Positions 33,291 through 44,361 of a DNA stretch of 64,000 nucleotides are shown here, piece after piece. The DNA lies in contig CAJNOJ010000043.1 of NCBI GenBank assembly GCA_905250025.1, positions 310,001 to 374,000 of the forward strand, given 5' to 3'. The position numbers and the translations under genes are program-made. The stretch's first letter is position 1. The number at the start of each line of letters is the position of its first letter. This DNA is from Adineta ricciae (lineage: Eukaryota; Rotifera; Eurotatoria; Adinetida; Adinetidae). The notes beneath the pieces were generated by a model. That model had not been told where the DNA came from. It saw nothing but the letters and a program-made list of their open reading frames with translations, and did no database searches.

Positions 33291-34609
33291 TTAAAATTCA
33301 GCATCAAGTGCTAGTCGATGTTCATTGATCGATGTCATTACACCGGCACGTTGATAATCACCAACACGTTTTTCGAAGAAATTTGTCTTGCCAGTAATGG
33401 AAATATTGTTCATGAAATCAAATGGACAATCGCAATGAAAAATCTATTCAAACAGAATCAATGATGAATGAATTTTGAAAAAAATAATTTACTTTTGAAC
33501 AGCCAAGTTCAATTAAAAGACGATCAGCTACAAATTTGATGTATTGCGCCATGGCTGCAGCGTTCATACCAATGAGTGAACATGGTAATGCATCGGTAAG
33601 AAATTCAATTTCAAGATCGACAGCCTCTCGAAGAATCTCTTCGATTCGTTCAACACTTGGCTTGTGAACGATATGTTCAAACAGTAAACAAGCGAAATCA
33701 GTATGTAAGCCCTTAAGAACAAAAATACATTTTGGCTCTGCTGCGTATTCAATCTTTACGTACTTCGTCTCGACTGATTAGTTCATTGCTGAATGTCAGT
33801 CCAGGCATAACGCCACGTTCACGTAGCCAAAATATTGATGCAAATGACCCACTGAAGAAAATACCTTCGACACAAGCAAATGCAACTAATCGTTCGGCAA
33901 ATGGAGTCTTCTTATTCATCCAACGTATAGCCCAATCGGCCTTCTTCTTAACATAAGGCAATGTAGAAATTGCATTGAACAATATATCTCTGCAAACAAA
34001 AACAAATGGTAAAATCGATTCTGCTCGAAACGTACCGTTCAAGTGGATCTTTGATGTACGTATCAATTAGTAAACTGTACATTTCTGAATGGATATTTTC
34101 CATTGCTATCTGAAAACCATAGAAACAACGTGCTTCGGGCGCTTGGACTTCGGATGAAAATTTTTCGATCTGAAAAGTATGTCAAGCAAAGGCATAGAAA
34201 GTTATATTTACAGTATGAATCGTTTGTCAACATACGAGATTTTCCCCAACGATTCCGTCGCTGGCTGCGAAAAAAGCTAAAACATTCTTGATAAAGTATT
34301 GTTCATCCGATGTTAACCGTATCCAGTCTTTCATATCATTTGCTAGATCAACTTCTTCACATGTCCAAATAGATGCTAAAGCACGTTTGTAAAATTTCCA
34401 TATGTCATGGTATTTGATTGGAAATAAAACGTAACGTGAAGGATTTTCACGTAAGAGTGGTTCATCATCTTCGACAGATTTCACGTGATCGTTCTTCGAA
34501 GAGACACAAAGGAAAACTAAAACCGTCAGCTTTGAACAACTTAACTTACATTCAAAATAACTTTTTCAGTAAGGTTATTTTCGTTTGTTAAGGCAGTCAT
34601 ATCGCGCAT
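33291..34609 (-). CDS. RRM2: Ribonucleoside-diphosphate reductase small subunit
   Basis: Five exons or so give about 365 residues. A short N-terminus ([11 protein letters not shown]) leads to [19 protein letters not shown] and [11 protein letters not shown]. The di-iron ligands and radical tyrosine lie in [20 protein letters not shown], with further ligands in [11 protein letters not shown] and [17 protein letters not shown]. The C-terminus ([14 protein letters not shown], ending LALDAEF) is the tail that binds the large subunit. The enzyme makes dNTPs for DNA synthesis and repair. The N-terminus is shorter than in vertebrates and shows no KEN box. A minus-strand acceptor at 34619-34620 lies about 9 nt before the ATG at 34609; an in-frame ATG at 34600 is also possible. 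Confidence 0.95.
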
Positions 34610-35126
34610 AATGTTAGTCTATGATGAACAAGGCTGATCTTCGAAAAGAAATGATCACGACTTTTCACGTCTGTGCATGTGAAAAGAGAACTGAACAGAA
34701 CGAATAGATAACCCGTTCGAAAATCAAATGAACCAATCAAATAAATAGAACCGAGTATTATGCATCATGTGTACATAAGTCGTATTTTATCAATATCTAC
34801 CCTGATGTTTTCACATTAGACAAAATTTGCGCGTATTTTCTCATCCGTTGACGGAGAGAGAAATTTAACGTGATACTATAGGCAGAGAGTTACAACAACA
34901 ACCAGTACTGATCGTTCTACAAAACAGTTGCATAATGAAAATATATGGGTCGTAATATGTTCTATCAGCCTATTCAAGTAGTGAACAGTGTAGTAATACG
35001 AACTAACAAAAGAAACAAAGAATTCGTCAGTCGATAAACGGCAAAATGGCTCACACTGTTAACCGTCTATAAATATCCGAACCTTTTACTTGAATTGCAT
35101 ATTCATTTCATTCGAATCTTTCTACC
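34610..35126. other. Divergent region RRM2 / CAP protein
   Basis: About 520 nt between divergent starts. No gene is visible. TTTGCGCG near 34825 is one base from an E2F-like site, too weak to call. Confidence 0.5.
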
Positions 35127-35828
35127 ATGTTCAAGCAAGTCTTCTGTGTTTTATTTGGTATGCTTATGTTGAGTGCCTTATCATATGGCAAGTCATCCAA
35201 ACTTCGACCGTCGACGAACGAAGACGACGACGCCAACCTCATTGATCTAAAAGGTAAAATTGCTCCTTCTAGTTATCAAAGATCAAATTAACATGATGGT
35301 ATATTTACAGGCAAAAATGAAGAGTTCGAAAAACAATTACTACGAGCACATAATGATCTTCGTGCGCGTCACTGCGTTTCACCTCTTCGACTTGACAAAG
35401 ATCTTAGCCGAAGAGCTCAACAACAAGCTCAAAGATTAGCTGATTCGAATGGAATGTCACAAAGTCGTCCAAGTGATTTAGGACAAAACATGTTTATGAA
35501 GAGTGTGTTTGGTGGTCGTACTAATGAGAAAATTCACGGTGAGTAAACATAACTTCTTCACAGTAAATAACATCGCCTATCTCTCATCGCAGGTGACGAA
35601 GTTGCCAACGAATGGTACCGTGGCGGAAAATCTTACAATTATAATCGAGGAGGTTTTTCAATGGAAACAGGTTCATTTACTCAACTTGTTTGGAAAAATT
35701 CTCAACGAATTGGTGTTGGTATTGCCTATACCGCCGATGGGCAAACTGAATATGTCATTGCCTATTACTCACCACCAGGCAACTTCGGAAATCAATATCG
35801 AGAAAATGTTCTTCCAGCTAAATGTTAA
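35127..35828 (+). CDS. Secreted CAP/SCP domain protein (GAPR-1/GLIPR2-like)
   Basis: Three exons (35127-35253, 35311-35538, 35593-35828) encode about 196 residues. A signal peptide (MFKQVFCVLFGMLMLSALSYG) is followed by an acidic linker and one CAP domain: LLRAHNDLRARHCVSPLRL, DLGQNMF, EVANEWY, SFTQLVWKNSQRIGVGIAY and PPGNFGNQYRENVLP. The last block is closest to the GAPR-1 subgroup. Of the usual His/Glu/Glu/His pocket, the second His (normally in GHFT) is replaced by Ser (TGSFTQ). Vertebrate GAPR-1 is cytosolic and myristoylated, whereas this one is clearly exported. Function unknown. Confidence 0.88.
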
Positions 35829-36115
35829 TTACTTATCTGTCTTTAATATTCTAAATAAATTTATCTAGCATTCTAAACTTCTTTTTTTGCTTCTTTAACA
35901 CTATTGACGAGAGAGAACTTGTAACGTTCATTAGATGGTCCTATCAGCAATAAAAAGGCATTGGTTTCGTAACGGTAAAACTTTTTTTTTCTTCATGTTT
36001 ATATTTGAAAAAAATAATCGTTGATGTCTTTGTTTAACATTAAAAACAACAATCACAACAACTATTCTTCATCGATATTTTGTTTTGTTTTCCAAGAGGA
36101 GGAAGTTGAATTCTT
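35829..36115. other. Convergent 3' region
   Basis: This 287-nt spacer lies between facing stops. AATAAA at about 35853 serves the CAP gene. Nothing else was seen. Confidence 0.55.
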
Positions 36116-37831
36116 CTATTTGCTCGTTCCAACGATTGTCTTTAGATTATTGTTAATCATATTTAAATTGGCTTTCCAAGCTTCCAATTTCTCTTTCAAA
36201 GATACCCAATGTTGTTTTGTGAATGTTCGTTGAACAGTACTGTCAATGATGACTTTGCGCGCGAGATGATCAATTTTGCAACGTATCATTTTCGTTCGCA
36301 CAGCTGAAAATCACTTTCATAGAATGACATAGTGACATAGATTTATGTTTTTACCTTCGATAATGAATGATTCGATCTCATCTGTGGGTATTTGCATTTC
36401 TTTTTCGATGGTATCGAAGGTAACTTCCTTTTGATTTTCAGCGCTTTGAAGAAATGTTAATACACGCATTTTCGCGACGTTTCGGTCATGTTTAACACCT
36501 AAATTCGGTATCCAAAGACGTTCTTTAGAGAAAAAAAAGTGATCAAGTGTACCTTGAGATTCTATAGCCGTTTTTTGTGCAGCATAAAAATCTAAATAAT
36601 CTTGTAATCGACCAGAAACAAAGATGTTCAATAGCTAAAAGTATAGGAGAATGAATTTCGGCTATCGGATAGAAGATTCGATTTACCTTATGAATGGTTC
36701 CACCTTCAAGAACTTTCACCGGTTCAAGCAGAAGTAAATGATCCATGACGAAGACATTTGGATCATTTATACTAGTGATGATACATCTATAAAATTTCAA
36801 TGAATATTCCAATGACTAGTTCGATTTTCAAAACGTACTTCTCGGCGTCAGCACGAGCTTTTAATGCAGTTTCTTTTGTATATGTACCAAGTAGCTCAAG
36901 TGACATTTGTAAAGCATTCGCACTGAATAGAAAATGTTCATCGAGAGAAAAAATTGCAATTTTCATGTGAAAAATAAATACATACGAATCACCGGCAACT
37001 GTGTAAGCTTCGTGCATACTTCGATAGAGTTCTTGAACTTGTTCGGTTGGGACTTTCCAATCGCTGATCCATTTTTTGACCTAATGTCCGAATGGGAATA
37101 TGCAGAATTAACTCAAATGAATCAATAAAAAGCAAATTTCTCCGTACCTGATTGATGCCAACTGAAGCGGCGTTAATACATCGATGATCACGAGCACATT
37201 TGATTAAATTAAGTAAAATCTGATATTTTTCTGCTGTAATACGTTCCGGCACAACATAAATCAAATTGGTTAATCTATTCGAAAGCGACACTGTCATATT
37301 GCTCTCATGTACGAACTTATTTTTCTTACACTCGAAGTTGCATCGGTCCATATTTTTCCGGTACATTAGCGCTCGTAATTGCTTCGGCAAATTCCACAAT
37401 TGGTTTATTGATTTTATCTTCCGGTATAAGTAAAATCAAACTCATCACCGAGTTAAGGAACATTTCCATTTCTACAACAATATATTCACTATTTTCATCA
37501 TTTGAAATTTGTTCTCACCTCCTTCGGGAATGGATTCTCCAATTATGTTCTTCAAATCGGTAATGATTGATTTAAGTTTATCTTCCAATTCGCCTGCAAT
37601 ATTATCTAAATTGATCGCACTGCCATGATCACGCATGAACTTTTCGATATCTTTCAACTTAAACATAAACGAAACAATTGACACATTCAAGAATGTCTTA
37701 TGGGAACTTACTTGTGCATCAGGCTCGATGTCCGAGAAAACAGCAGCAACGCATGAAGCTAAAATTACCCGAGAAAATGAGCGGCAACTTATTGAATTCG
37801 ATAGATACGTACTTGGAATGTCTTCTTTCAT
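36116..37831 (-). CDS. EIF3M: Eukaryotic translation initiation factor 3 subunit M
   Basis: About eight short exons give a protein starting MKEDIPTSCVAAVFSD (first exon only 19 nt of coding). It contains LKDIEKFMRDHG, LLGTYTKETALKARADAEK, DPNVFVMDHLLLLEPVKVLEG, LLNIFVSGRLQDYLDFY, NVAKMRVLTFLQ and the PCI/winged-helix segment AVRTKMIRCKIDHLARKVII. A helical tail (LKEKLEAWKANLNMINNNL) ends the protein. The blocks match vertebrate eIF3m in order. It is a PCI subunit of the eIF3 scaffold in translation initiation. One 54-nt intron lacks in-frame stops. An acceptor at 37860-37861 lies 28 nt before the ATG. Confidence 0.93.
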
Positions 37832-38319
37832 TGTTTGATTCTCTAATGATGTTTAGTATCTGAAAATAGAATTATTTATCACATATGTTTAAGAAAGAGT
37901 CAAGATAATTTAGCAAAAATCAAAACAAACTCAGGTAAAAATACAATTTCAAATTCACTGAAAAGATTCATTTAAAAAAATATTGTGTCAGGTTCTGGAA
38001 AGGATCGACTTCTATTGCAACTCTATCATTTATCTTTCTAGACAGACAGTACGCATGAAAGAAATAGAAACTTCTGATGCACTAGAAGGTAAATGATGAG
38101 AGATTTTGTTCACAACAAAACTCGAAAGACGTAGGAGTATGTGACGAATGTGAAAGAGAAGAAAAAGAACAAAATCAAGAGATGAACGGCGATGAAAATG
38201 TCGAAAACGAAAAGATAAACTATGGAAAGTCCGACTAGTGTATTTGTATTCGTGGAGAGGGAGGAGAAGTCCAATAATAACCGGACGTTTGCGTTTGTCA
38301 ACGGAGACCTCTGTTGACA
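37832..38319. other. Intergenic between EIF3M and Cbl
   Basis: About 490 nt. Minus-strand frames within 38030-38320 are rich in Phe/Leu/Ser with no family pattern and are judged accidental. The stretch holds the EIF3M promoter and the Cbl 3' UTR. Confidence 0.5.
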
Positions 38320-40738
38320 CTAAAAAGTATCACTCGGATTGGTAAATTCTTCTTCAGCACGTTTGACATGTTCAAGAAATAGTTTCGACATTTCATATTG
38401 CTGTGATAATGGAAAACCTTCAGTTAGTACTAATGCTGCATCAATACGTATAGGATCGAAGTCATAGTCAGAATGTAATCGATCACGTATATCATCGATG
38501 GACTGAATTTGGGCAATGGTATCAGTGTCAGTGCACGTGGAAAGACTAAATCATTGATCGTCAACGAAAGTTAATGAAAAATTGTCTTTACCTTATCATG
38601 TTATTTTCTGAATTCCAACAATTGTCCGATACGGCCGAAATTTGATCTGGAATGATTCCAAAGATGTAGATCTGGCATTGAGTTCTTCAGGTTCTCTTAC
38701 CTGATGAACTACTAAGACTTTCGTTTGACGACAATGCTTCTTGATTTGTTGGTAGCGATTGCGTTCCAAGGAGATAATTATTATGTAATAATTGTGGAGA
38801 AATAGCTTGTAGATGATGTTGCGGTGTTGCTTGATTGGTATTCACTAATCGAGCTGGAATCGGTGGTGGAGAAAAAGACAGGTCTTCTACAGACGAGTCT
38901 ACACTAGCAATATTCTCATAGTTTACTAGACTTGCAATAGCCAGTGGTTGTAAACTCTGAACCTGAGGATTAGTATCGGCTCTTTGCTAAAAGAAAATAA
39001 TTCTTTTCCAAGCTTATTTTAAACTAAGAACTACGTACATCATCGAATTCAATTGGATTTGATTGTTGTCTGTTATGTTTAATCGAACGATCAAACGTAC
39101 TGACAACAATTGGTTCAAAACCTTTGATTCCTGCTCGACAGAAAGGACACAATGGTGCTGATTTACTTTTGCTTTGCTTCTAAAAATCATCCACACATTT
39201 TAAGAAAGAGGAAAGTACAGAATGTACACTTACCTGCCATGCTGTCAGACAACTTCGACACATTAAATGACCACACGGTTGAATTTTAATATTCTTATCA
39301 TTAACTGAACAGATTTTACACAGTTCAAAAGTTGTACCCATACTACTGTACAATGAGAATTGTTCTTCGGATACGTAAATACGATCAGACTGCGTTGTTC
39401 CCAAAGCAGCAGATAAATCTATGCGATTGTTCTCTCCATTCGGATATTTGTAACTGTTCAAAAATGATTTTCTACAATGAATATATAAGAAGTAAGTCTG
39501 TATAACTTACTGCCCTGTTTGTTCTCCGTCGATTAATGATTGAACCAGTGATTTTGTGCTAGGAATAGTTTGACGGATCTCATTATTCATCGTGACATAC
39601 CCAATTGCCCATTGACCCAAATGTGTACAACTCAGTCGAAATACATAGCTACCTGGTTTTTCAAGATGATTCGTAAGGATTTCTTGCACGTCGTCGTAGG
39701 TCTTGAAAGCCATAAAAGCAGGATGACAAATTGTCAGTAGTTTCCAATTCGTCAAAAGTGATGACCATGGATGAAATAATCTATTTCAAAAGAAACCAAA
39801 TGTAATATGCGGACAAAGAATCACTTCCGTAGGTTATTGCATTTGAGAGAGTGCTGTTGAGAAGACTAGTCAATGACTCGGATGATTATTACTCGCTCGA
39901 GGGGAAATAGTGGACTTCATATTGAAAATCAATCCTCAACAATTCCTAGGAAATGAACATATCGTCATTTCTTCTTACCGTGTGAAAACGTCGAACTCAA
40001 ATATTGATATGTAATTATCATTGGTTAAGTCGATTGTCTTTTGTAAAGCTGTTGATTCATTCAGTGATCCTACTGGATGAACAAAATTGAGTTTCTCTTG
40101 AAATTCTTCCCACGATACAATGGTTCTAAACGGAAAAAGCTGCTAAGACAAATGATTATTCTTCTATTTTACTTTTCTTGGAAATTGTGCTTCCAGAAGT
40201 CCGTTGCTTCTGGCTTTGTTAATCGAAATTGTTCTCCTTGATAGGTTCCATTGATAAACAGAGCTTTTAGCTCAGTTAGAGTGTGCGAAAAGTACAGTGA
40301 TAGCTTATTGAGTTCTCTTCGGAAACTAGATTGTTCTTTATGCATTTGATGCCCAGCGCGCTTGAAACACTCGACCGTTTTAGCACACAATTCATTAAGA
40401 TTGCCAACAAATATACAGAAATACTGAATATCATTTAATATATGAAATCGATCTTTGTAATTTGCCAGAATTTCGCGAAAAGTTTGACCGAATTCTGGTA
40501 AAATATCAAGTATACAGGGCGACGACGTTTTCAGACGCATCTTTGGTGATTGGCAGTATTTTCTAATGCGATCTATTTGTTTACAAATTCTGTCAATTAA
40601 CGGTTTATCAACATAGAACAATGGACGATCTTGACCATGATTTTCCGTATTCAATGGCATCGACGGTGCATCGTGTGCTGTCCGTCGTCTAAGGTCGAAG
40701 AATCGTTGTCGAAAACCAATTCCTGTTGGCTGGGTCAT
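38320..40738 (-). CDS. CBL: Cbl-family E3 ubiquitin ligase
   Basis: The protein starts [19 protein letters not shown] and continues with the tyrosine-kinase-binding domain: a four-helix bundle, an EF-hand-like region, and an SH2 with [18 protein letters not shown] (phosphotyrosine-binding Arg kept). The linker helix ([19 protein letters not shown]) leads to a RING finger with [29 protein letters not shown] and CPFC, then IKGFEPIVV. The tail contains short Pro/Ser segments ([10 protein letters not shown]) and a C-terminal helical region ([19 protein letters not shown]) resembling a UBA. Cbl ubiquitinates activated receptor tyrosine kinases. The proline-rich tail is short compared with vertebrate c-Cbl. 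An acceptor at 40754-40755 precedes the ATG. Confidence 0.94.
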
Positions 40739-40902
40739 CGTAGTCTATATCATCTACAAAGATTCGTTTATTTAAAGGCAAAACTGTATGAAATTGTATA
40801 AATATAGGATCGGTTATTTTTGACTATGAGGAGAGAAAAACGTTTCTCAGAGATCGTTTTGATCAAATTTGGATTCACAATCGAAAAAGCAACGAATTTC
40901 TA

Positions 40903-42295
40903 TTAGACATGATACATATCGACCGAAGCAGTAATTTGACTGGGTTTCTTGAAATCACATGGACATAACCAACAAATCATTGGTCCTAAACGAAAGCTGT
41001 GTCAATAGAATTCAATTACTCAAAGAATTCTCTCCTACCGGAGCCGAAGACTTTGCGAAAAAGAATACGTTTTGGTGGTAGGATCTGTGGTGCCATTTGT
41101 GCATTTTGATCAAGCTTGAGGGTGTCGATTAAACTTCGATCAGTGATAATCGATTGTACTTGATCGGCAAATACAGTTAGGACAAATATACCGAACAAGC
41201 AGGCTTCAACGCATATGACAACGGAATGAATACTATCCAATGAAAACAAATGATCTTCGTAAACAAAGTATTGCTTGTGAGAAACTCACATTTGAGATTC
41301 GGTTTTTTGTGGAAAAACAACTAATGACCAAATGATGAATAGTATTGAATACACACTTGTCGCCCCTCAATGATAAAAAATGAACAATTGAAAAAACTTT
41401 GATGTTGTGTTAAGATTTACCAATGTAGAAAAGGAACAAGATGAAATACTTTTGATTGAATTCACCAACGCAGTTATTCACCCCTATAACAAGACAAACG
41501 AAAAAACTTAGCTATCGGTTTAATTCGAGTCCGATTTTACTTACATGGACAATGATGATCGAGTCTACAAAAGCAAAAGAAAGAAATTTTTATCGATAAA
41601 TTAAACTACGAAATGGAACAAGTTCATCCAGAGTTTACTCATAATACTTTGCCCCTTTCAGTTAGTTTTTTCAGAGAAAACCTCAATATAAACGAACTAA
41701 CCTTCGAACGCATCGTTTACAAATTCTAAATAGGAAAACAAATTCACTGTTAGCATCAAATACACCTCTGCATATCAAAACTCACCTGCAGTGGTGTGCA
41801 CGTGCTGGTCGATATATTTCACAGCGATTACAAGCTAATAAAAACAATATAAATATCATTTAAAACAAAAATTTGCTATTCATTACCTGTCCATCCCTCT
41901 TCATTGGGCTGATTAAAAAGAAAGAATCATCGTTTCGAGATCAAACAAATTATTCTTATTTACTTTCAAAAGACTATTGTTACTATCCGTTATTTTCCCA
42001 TTGGGTGAATCAGTCAGCTTTCGGGTTAACGGTACAAAGCCAGGATCGAAGTAAGCGGCTCGACCATGCGAAAGAATGGCAAGGAAAACAAGTGTACAGA
42101 TGATAACACCATTTACAGTGCCGTAAAAACTATCAATAGATATCGTATGAAAAAATCAGTTGTAAATTTCGAGATCTACTTGTCATTAAATAATGGAATG
42201 ATCATAACGAACAGGATCACATAGAGGCAATGCATAAGCATTGCATAAGTCAATGTTACACATACAATTCCACATGGATCCTTTCGTAATAACAT
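40903..42295 (-). CDS. ZDHHC3: DHHC palmitoyltransferase (ZDHHC3/7-like)
   Basis: Eight or so very short exons are separated by roughly 40-60-nt introns. Read in order they give MLLRKDPCGIVCVTLTYAML, a second membrane segment (GTVNGVIICTLVFLAIL), FDPGFVPL, then the cysteine-rich domain CNRCEIYRPARAHHC, ICKRCVRR and [20 protein letters not shown], with the catalytic DHHC intact. Two further membrane segments follow (YSILFIIWSLVVF; VVICVEACLFGIFVLTVF), then DQVQSIITD and KVFGSG. This matches Golgi ZDHHC3/ZDHHC7. It S-acylates cysteines of membrane proteins. The tail after KVFG is inferred from a splice at about 41020. Start and end are probable, not certain. Confidence 0.88.
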
Positions 42296-43051
42296 TTCCT
42301 TGTCCGAACTAGCTCAAATCAGTATAAAGGAACAAATGTGAGACAAAACAAGTCTATGACATTTTATTGGCTAATAAAAATCTACCAATAGGCAATAAAT
42401 TTGAAGTACACACTTGTAATGTCTACTAGCGCAATCTAAATAAGCTATCAAAGCAAGCAACGCTTCAATCAAGATGCAGCGATGATGATTTGTAAACTAT
42501 TGAAGCAGATTTTTTAATGAGCAAATGATTCGATTATTCTTCACCAAAATATTATTTCTTGGACGTCAATGCTTTTCTCAACCCCCACCGATGTTCCAGT
42601 GGGGAACGTACGAACGATGATAGTATTGAAATATGAAGTTTTTCAGAGGTGAATATTTTCGCTCTATGACAGAACATCAGACTTTCTGTATAATTTAATG
42701 CTTGAATGAATAAATGGACATGAAATCAGATGGTGACATTGCTATTCACCATTAACTTTCAAATCAATGTAAACCGTTAATGATAGAAAATGAATTAACA
42801 CAGTAGTTATTTATGAATTCAGTGCGTTGTGGCTGTTGTTAAAATTTAGACTAGAAAAACGAATCTATGATCCTCTTTTTTTCGAAAGGTTTGGAATGTT
42901 CCCATTACAAAAGCGTAAACGAACGAAGAAACGTATTTTGCATATCCTATTGGTTCTTGAGTGTAAACCAATCGAAATCCGGATATAAATTATGATCGAA
43001 GTAACCAGTAGCGCGATCTAATTGTTGATACACATGAAACTGAAATAGAGT
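42296..43051. other. Divergent region with orphan coding-like scraps
   Basis: About 750 nt between divergent starts. On the minus strand, right behind the SLC25A15 start, a 30-residue stretch (including GYFDHNLYPDFDW) and an overlapping one in another frame (TQEPIGYAKYVSSFVYAF) look protein-like. No start or partner exons were found. They may be a relic or chance. Confidence 0.35.
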
Positions 43052-44236
43052 ATGAATTCTGATGCAATTATTGACTTTTTTAGTGGAATTTCCGGTAAGA
43101 TATCAAATTCTATTTGAAGGGAAATATCCAATAATATAATCCCTGCTTTACACTCTTACTATTATTCAAGGTGCGGCCGTTTCAGTGTATGTTGGCCAAC
43201 CATTAGATACGATTAAAACTAAATTACAAACATTTCCTAATCGTTATAAGAACTTTTTCGATTGTGGAAAGCAAATTTTTCAGCAGGATGGTATGCGAGG
43301 ACTCTATGCGGGAACTTTACCATCACTACTAGCTAATACTGCAGGTTTTTACTATATCGTTCTCTTATTTCATTCATCGAACGATGAAAATATTTAGAAA
43401 ATGGAATTTTGTTTATGGCATACGGACAATGTCAAAACTTCATTGCTTTTCTACGAAATAGACCAGACAATGATCAGTTGACAACAGTTGATAATATGGC
43501 AGCAGGAAGTTTAGCAGCAGCATTTTCATCGGTGGCTTTATGTCCCACTGAATTAGTCAAATGTCGGATACAAACGTTAAAAGAAATGCAAACGATGAAT
43601 TCATTATCCATGGAAAGTCAGATGACAAAAAAAGTGTAAGAACATACAAGAAAATTGTGTCGATAGTTCGCGATATGTTTCTTGATTTCTAGTTCACCAA
43701 TCGATATCACACGTGATATAATTCGAAAAGAAGGCTTTCGAGGACTGTTCCGTGGATTAACAACTACATTGGCGAGAGAATGTCCCGGTTATGGCTGTTT
43801 TTTTGGTGGTTATGAACTATCTAGATCAATTTTGATTCATGAGAATCAAAAGAAAGGTGATATCGGTAATGGCATATCTATCTGTGAATTTTGCTGCAGT
43901 TCGTGACTTCAAATAGGGTTTATAAAAACATGGATATCCGGTGGAATGGCTGGTATTTGTTTTTGGTTAATCATGTTTCCTATTGATGCAATTAAGTCAC
44001 GTATACAAGTTTTTAAACCAACTGTCACTTTTCCGAAATATACTCTACAGATAATCAGAAACGAAGGTATGGTCATGTTCGACTCCGATTACTTGTCTAA
44101 ACGTACTTTTATTCTTCAAGGTTTTCTAGCACTTTATACTGGTTTATTACCAACGTTAATTCGCACTTTCGTCGCTACCGGTGCCTTGTTCATAACTTAT
44201 GAACACGTTCGCTTCTTTCTTCATCGTACATTTTAA
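43052..44236 (+). CDS. SLC25A15: Mitochondrial ornithine transporter (SLC25 family)
   Basis: About six exons encode three mitochondrial-carrier repeats. The first exon starts MNSDAIIDFFSGIS. Carrier signatures are GQPLDTIKTKLQ, CPTELVKCRIQT and FPIDAIKSRIQV, one per repeat. CPGYGCFFGGYELSRS and LLPTLIRTFVATGALFITYE match the ornithine carrier ORNT1 specifically. The protein exchanges ornithine and citrulline across the inner mitochondrial membrane. Length is about 290-300 residues, as expected. No targeting presequence is needed or seen. It is followed on the same strand by WDR24 after about 125 nt. Confidence 0.92.
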
Positions 44237-44361
44237 TTCTTCACTAGTCATCCTAATCTCCCGGTGTCAAATTAGATGTTTTATTTATTTTCTCACAATT
44301 CACAATAAATCAAATTCTTTATTTCAGATTGTATAAAACAAAGAAAAAATGATCGATTGAT

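Noticed and set aside
34820-34832. E2F-like TTTGCGCG upstream of RRM2
   Set aside because: It is one mismatch from consensus with no second site; expected often by chance.
38030-38320. 96-codon minus-strand frame between EIF3M and Cbl
   Set aside because: It has no motif, and composition suggests accidental opening.
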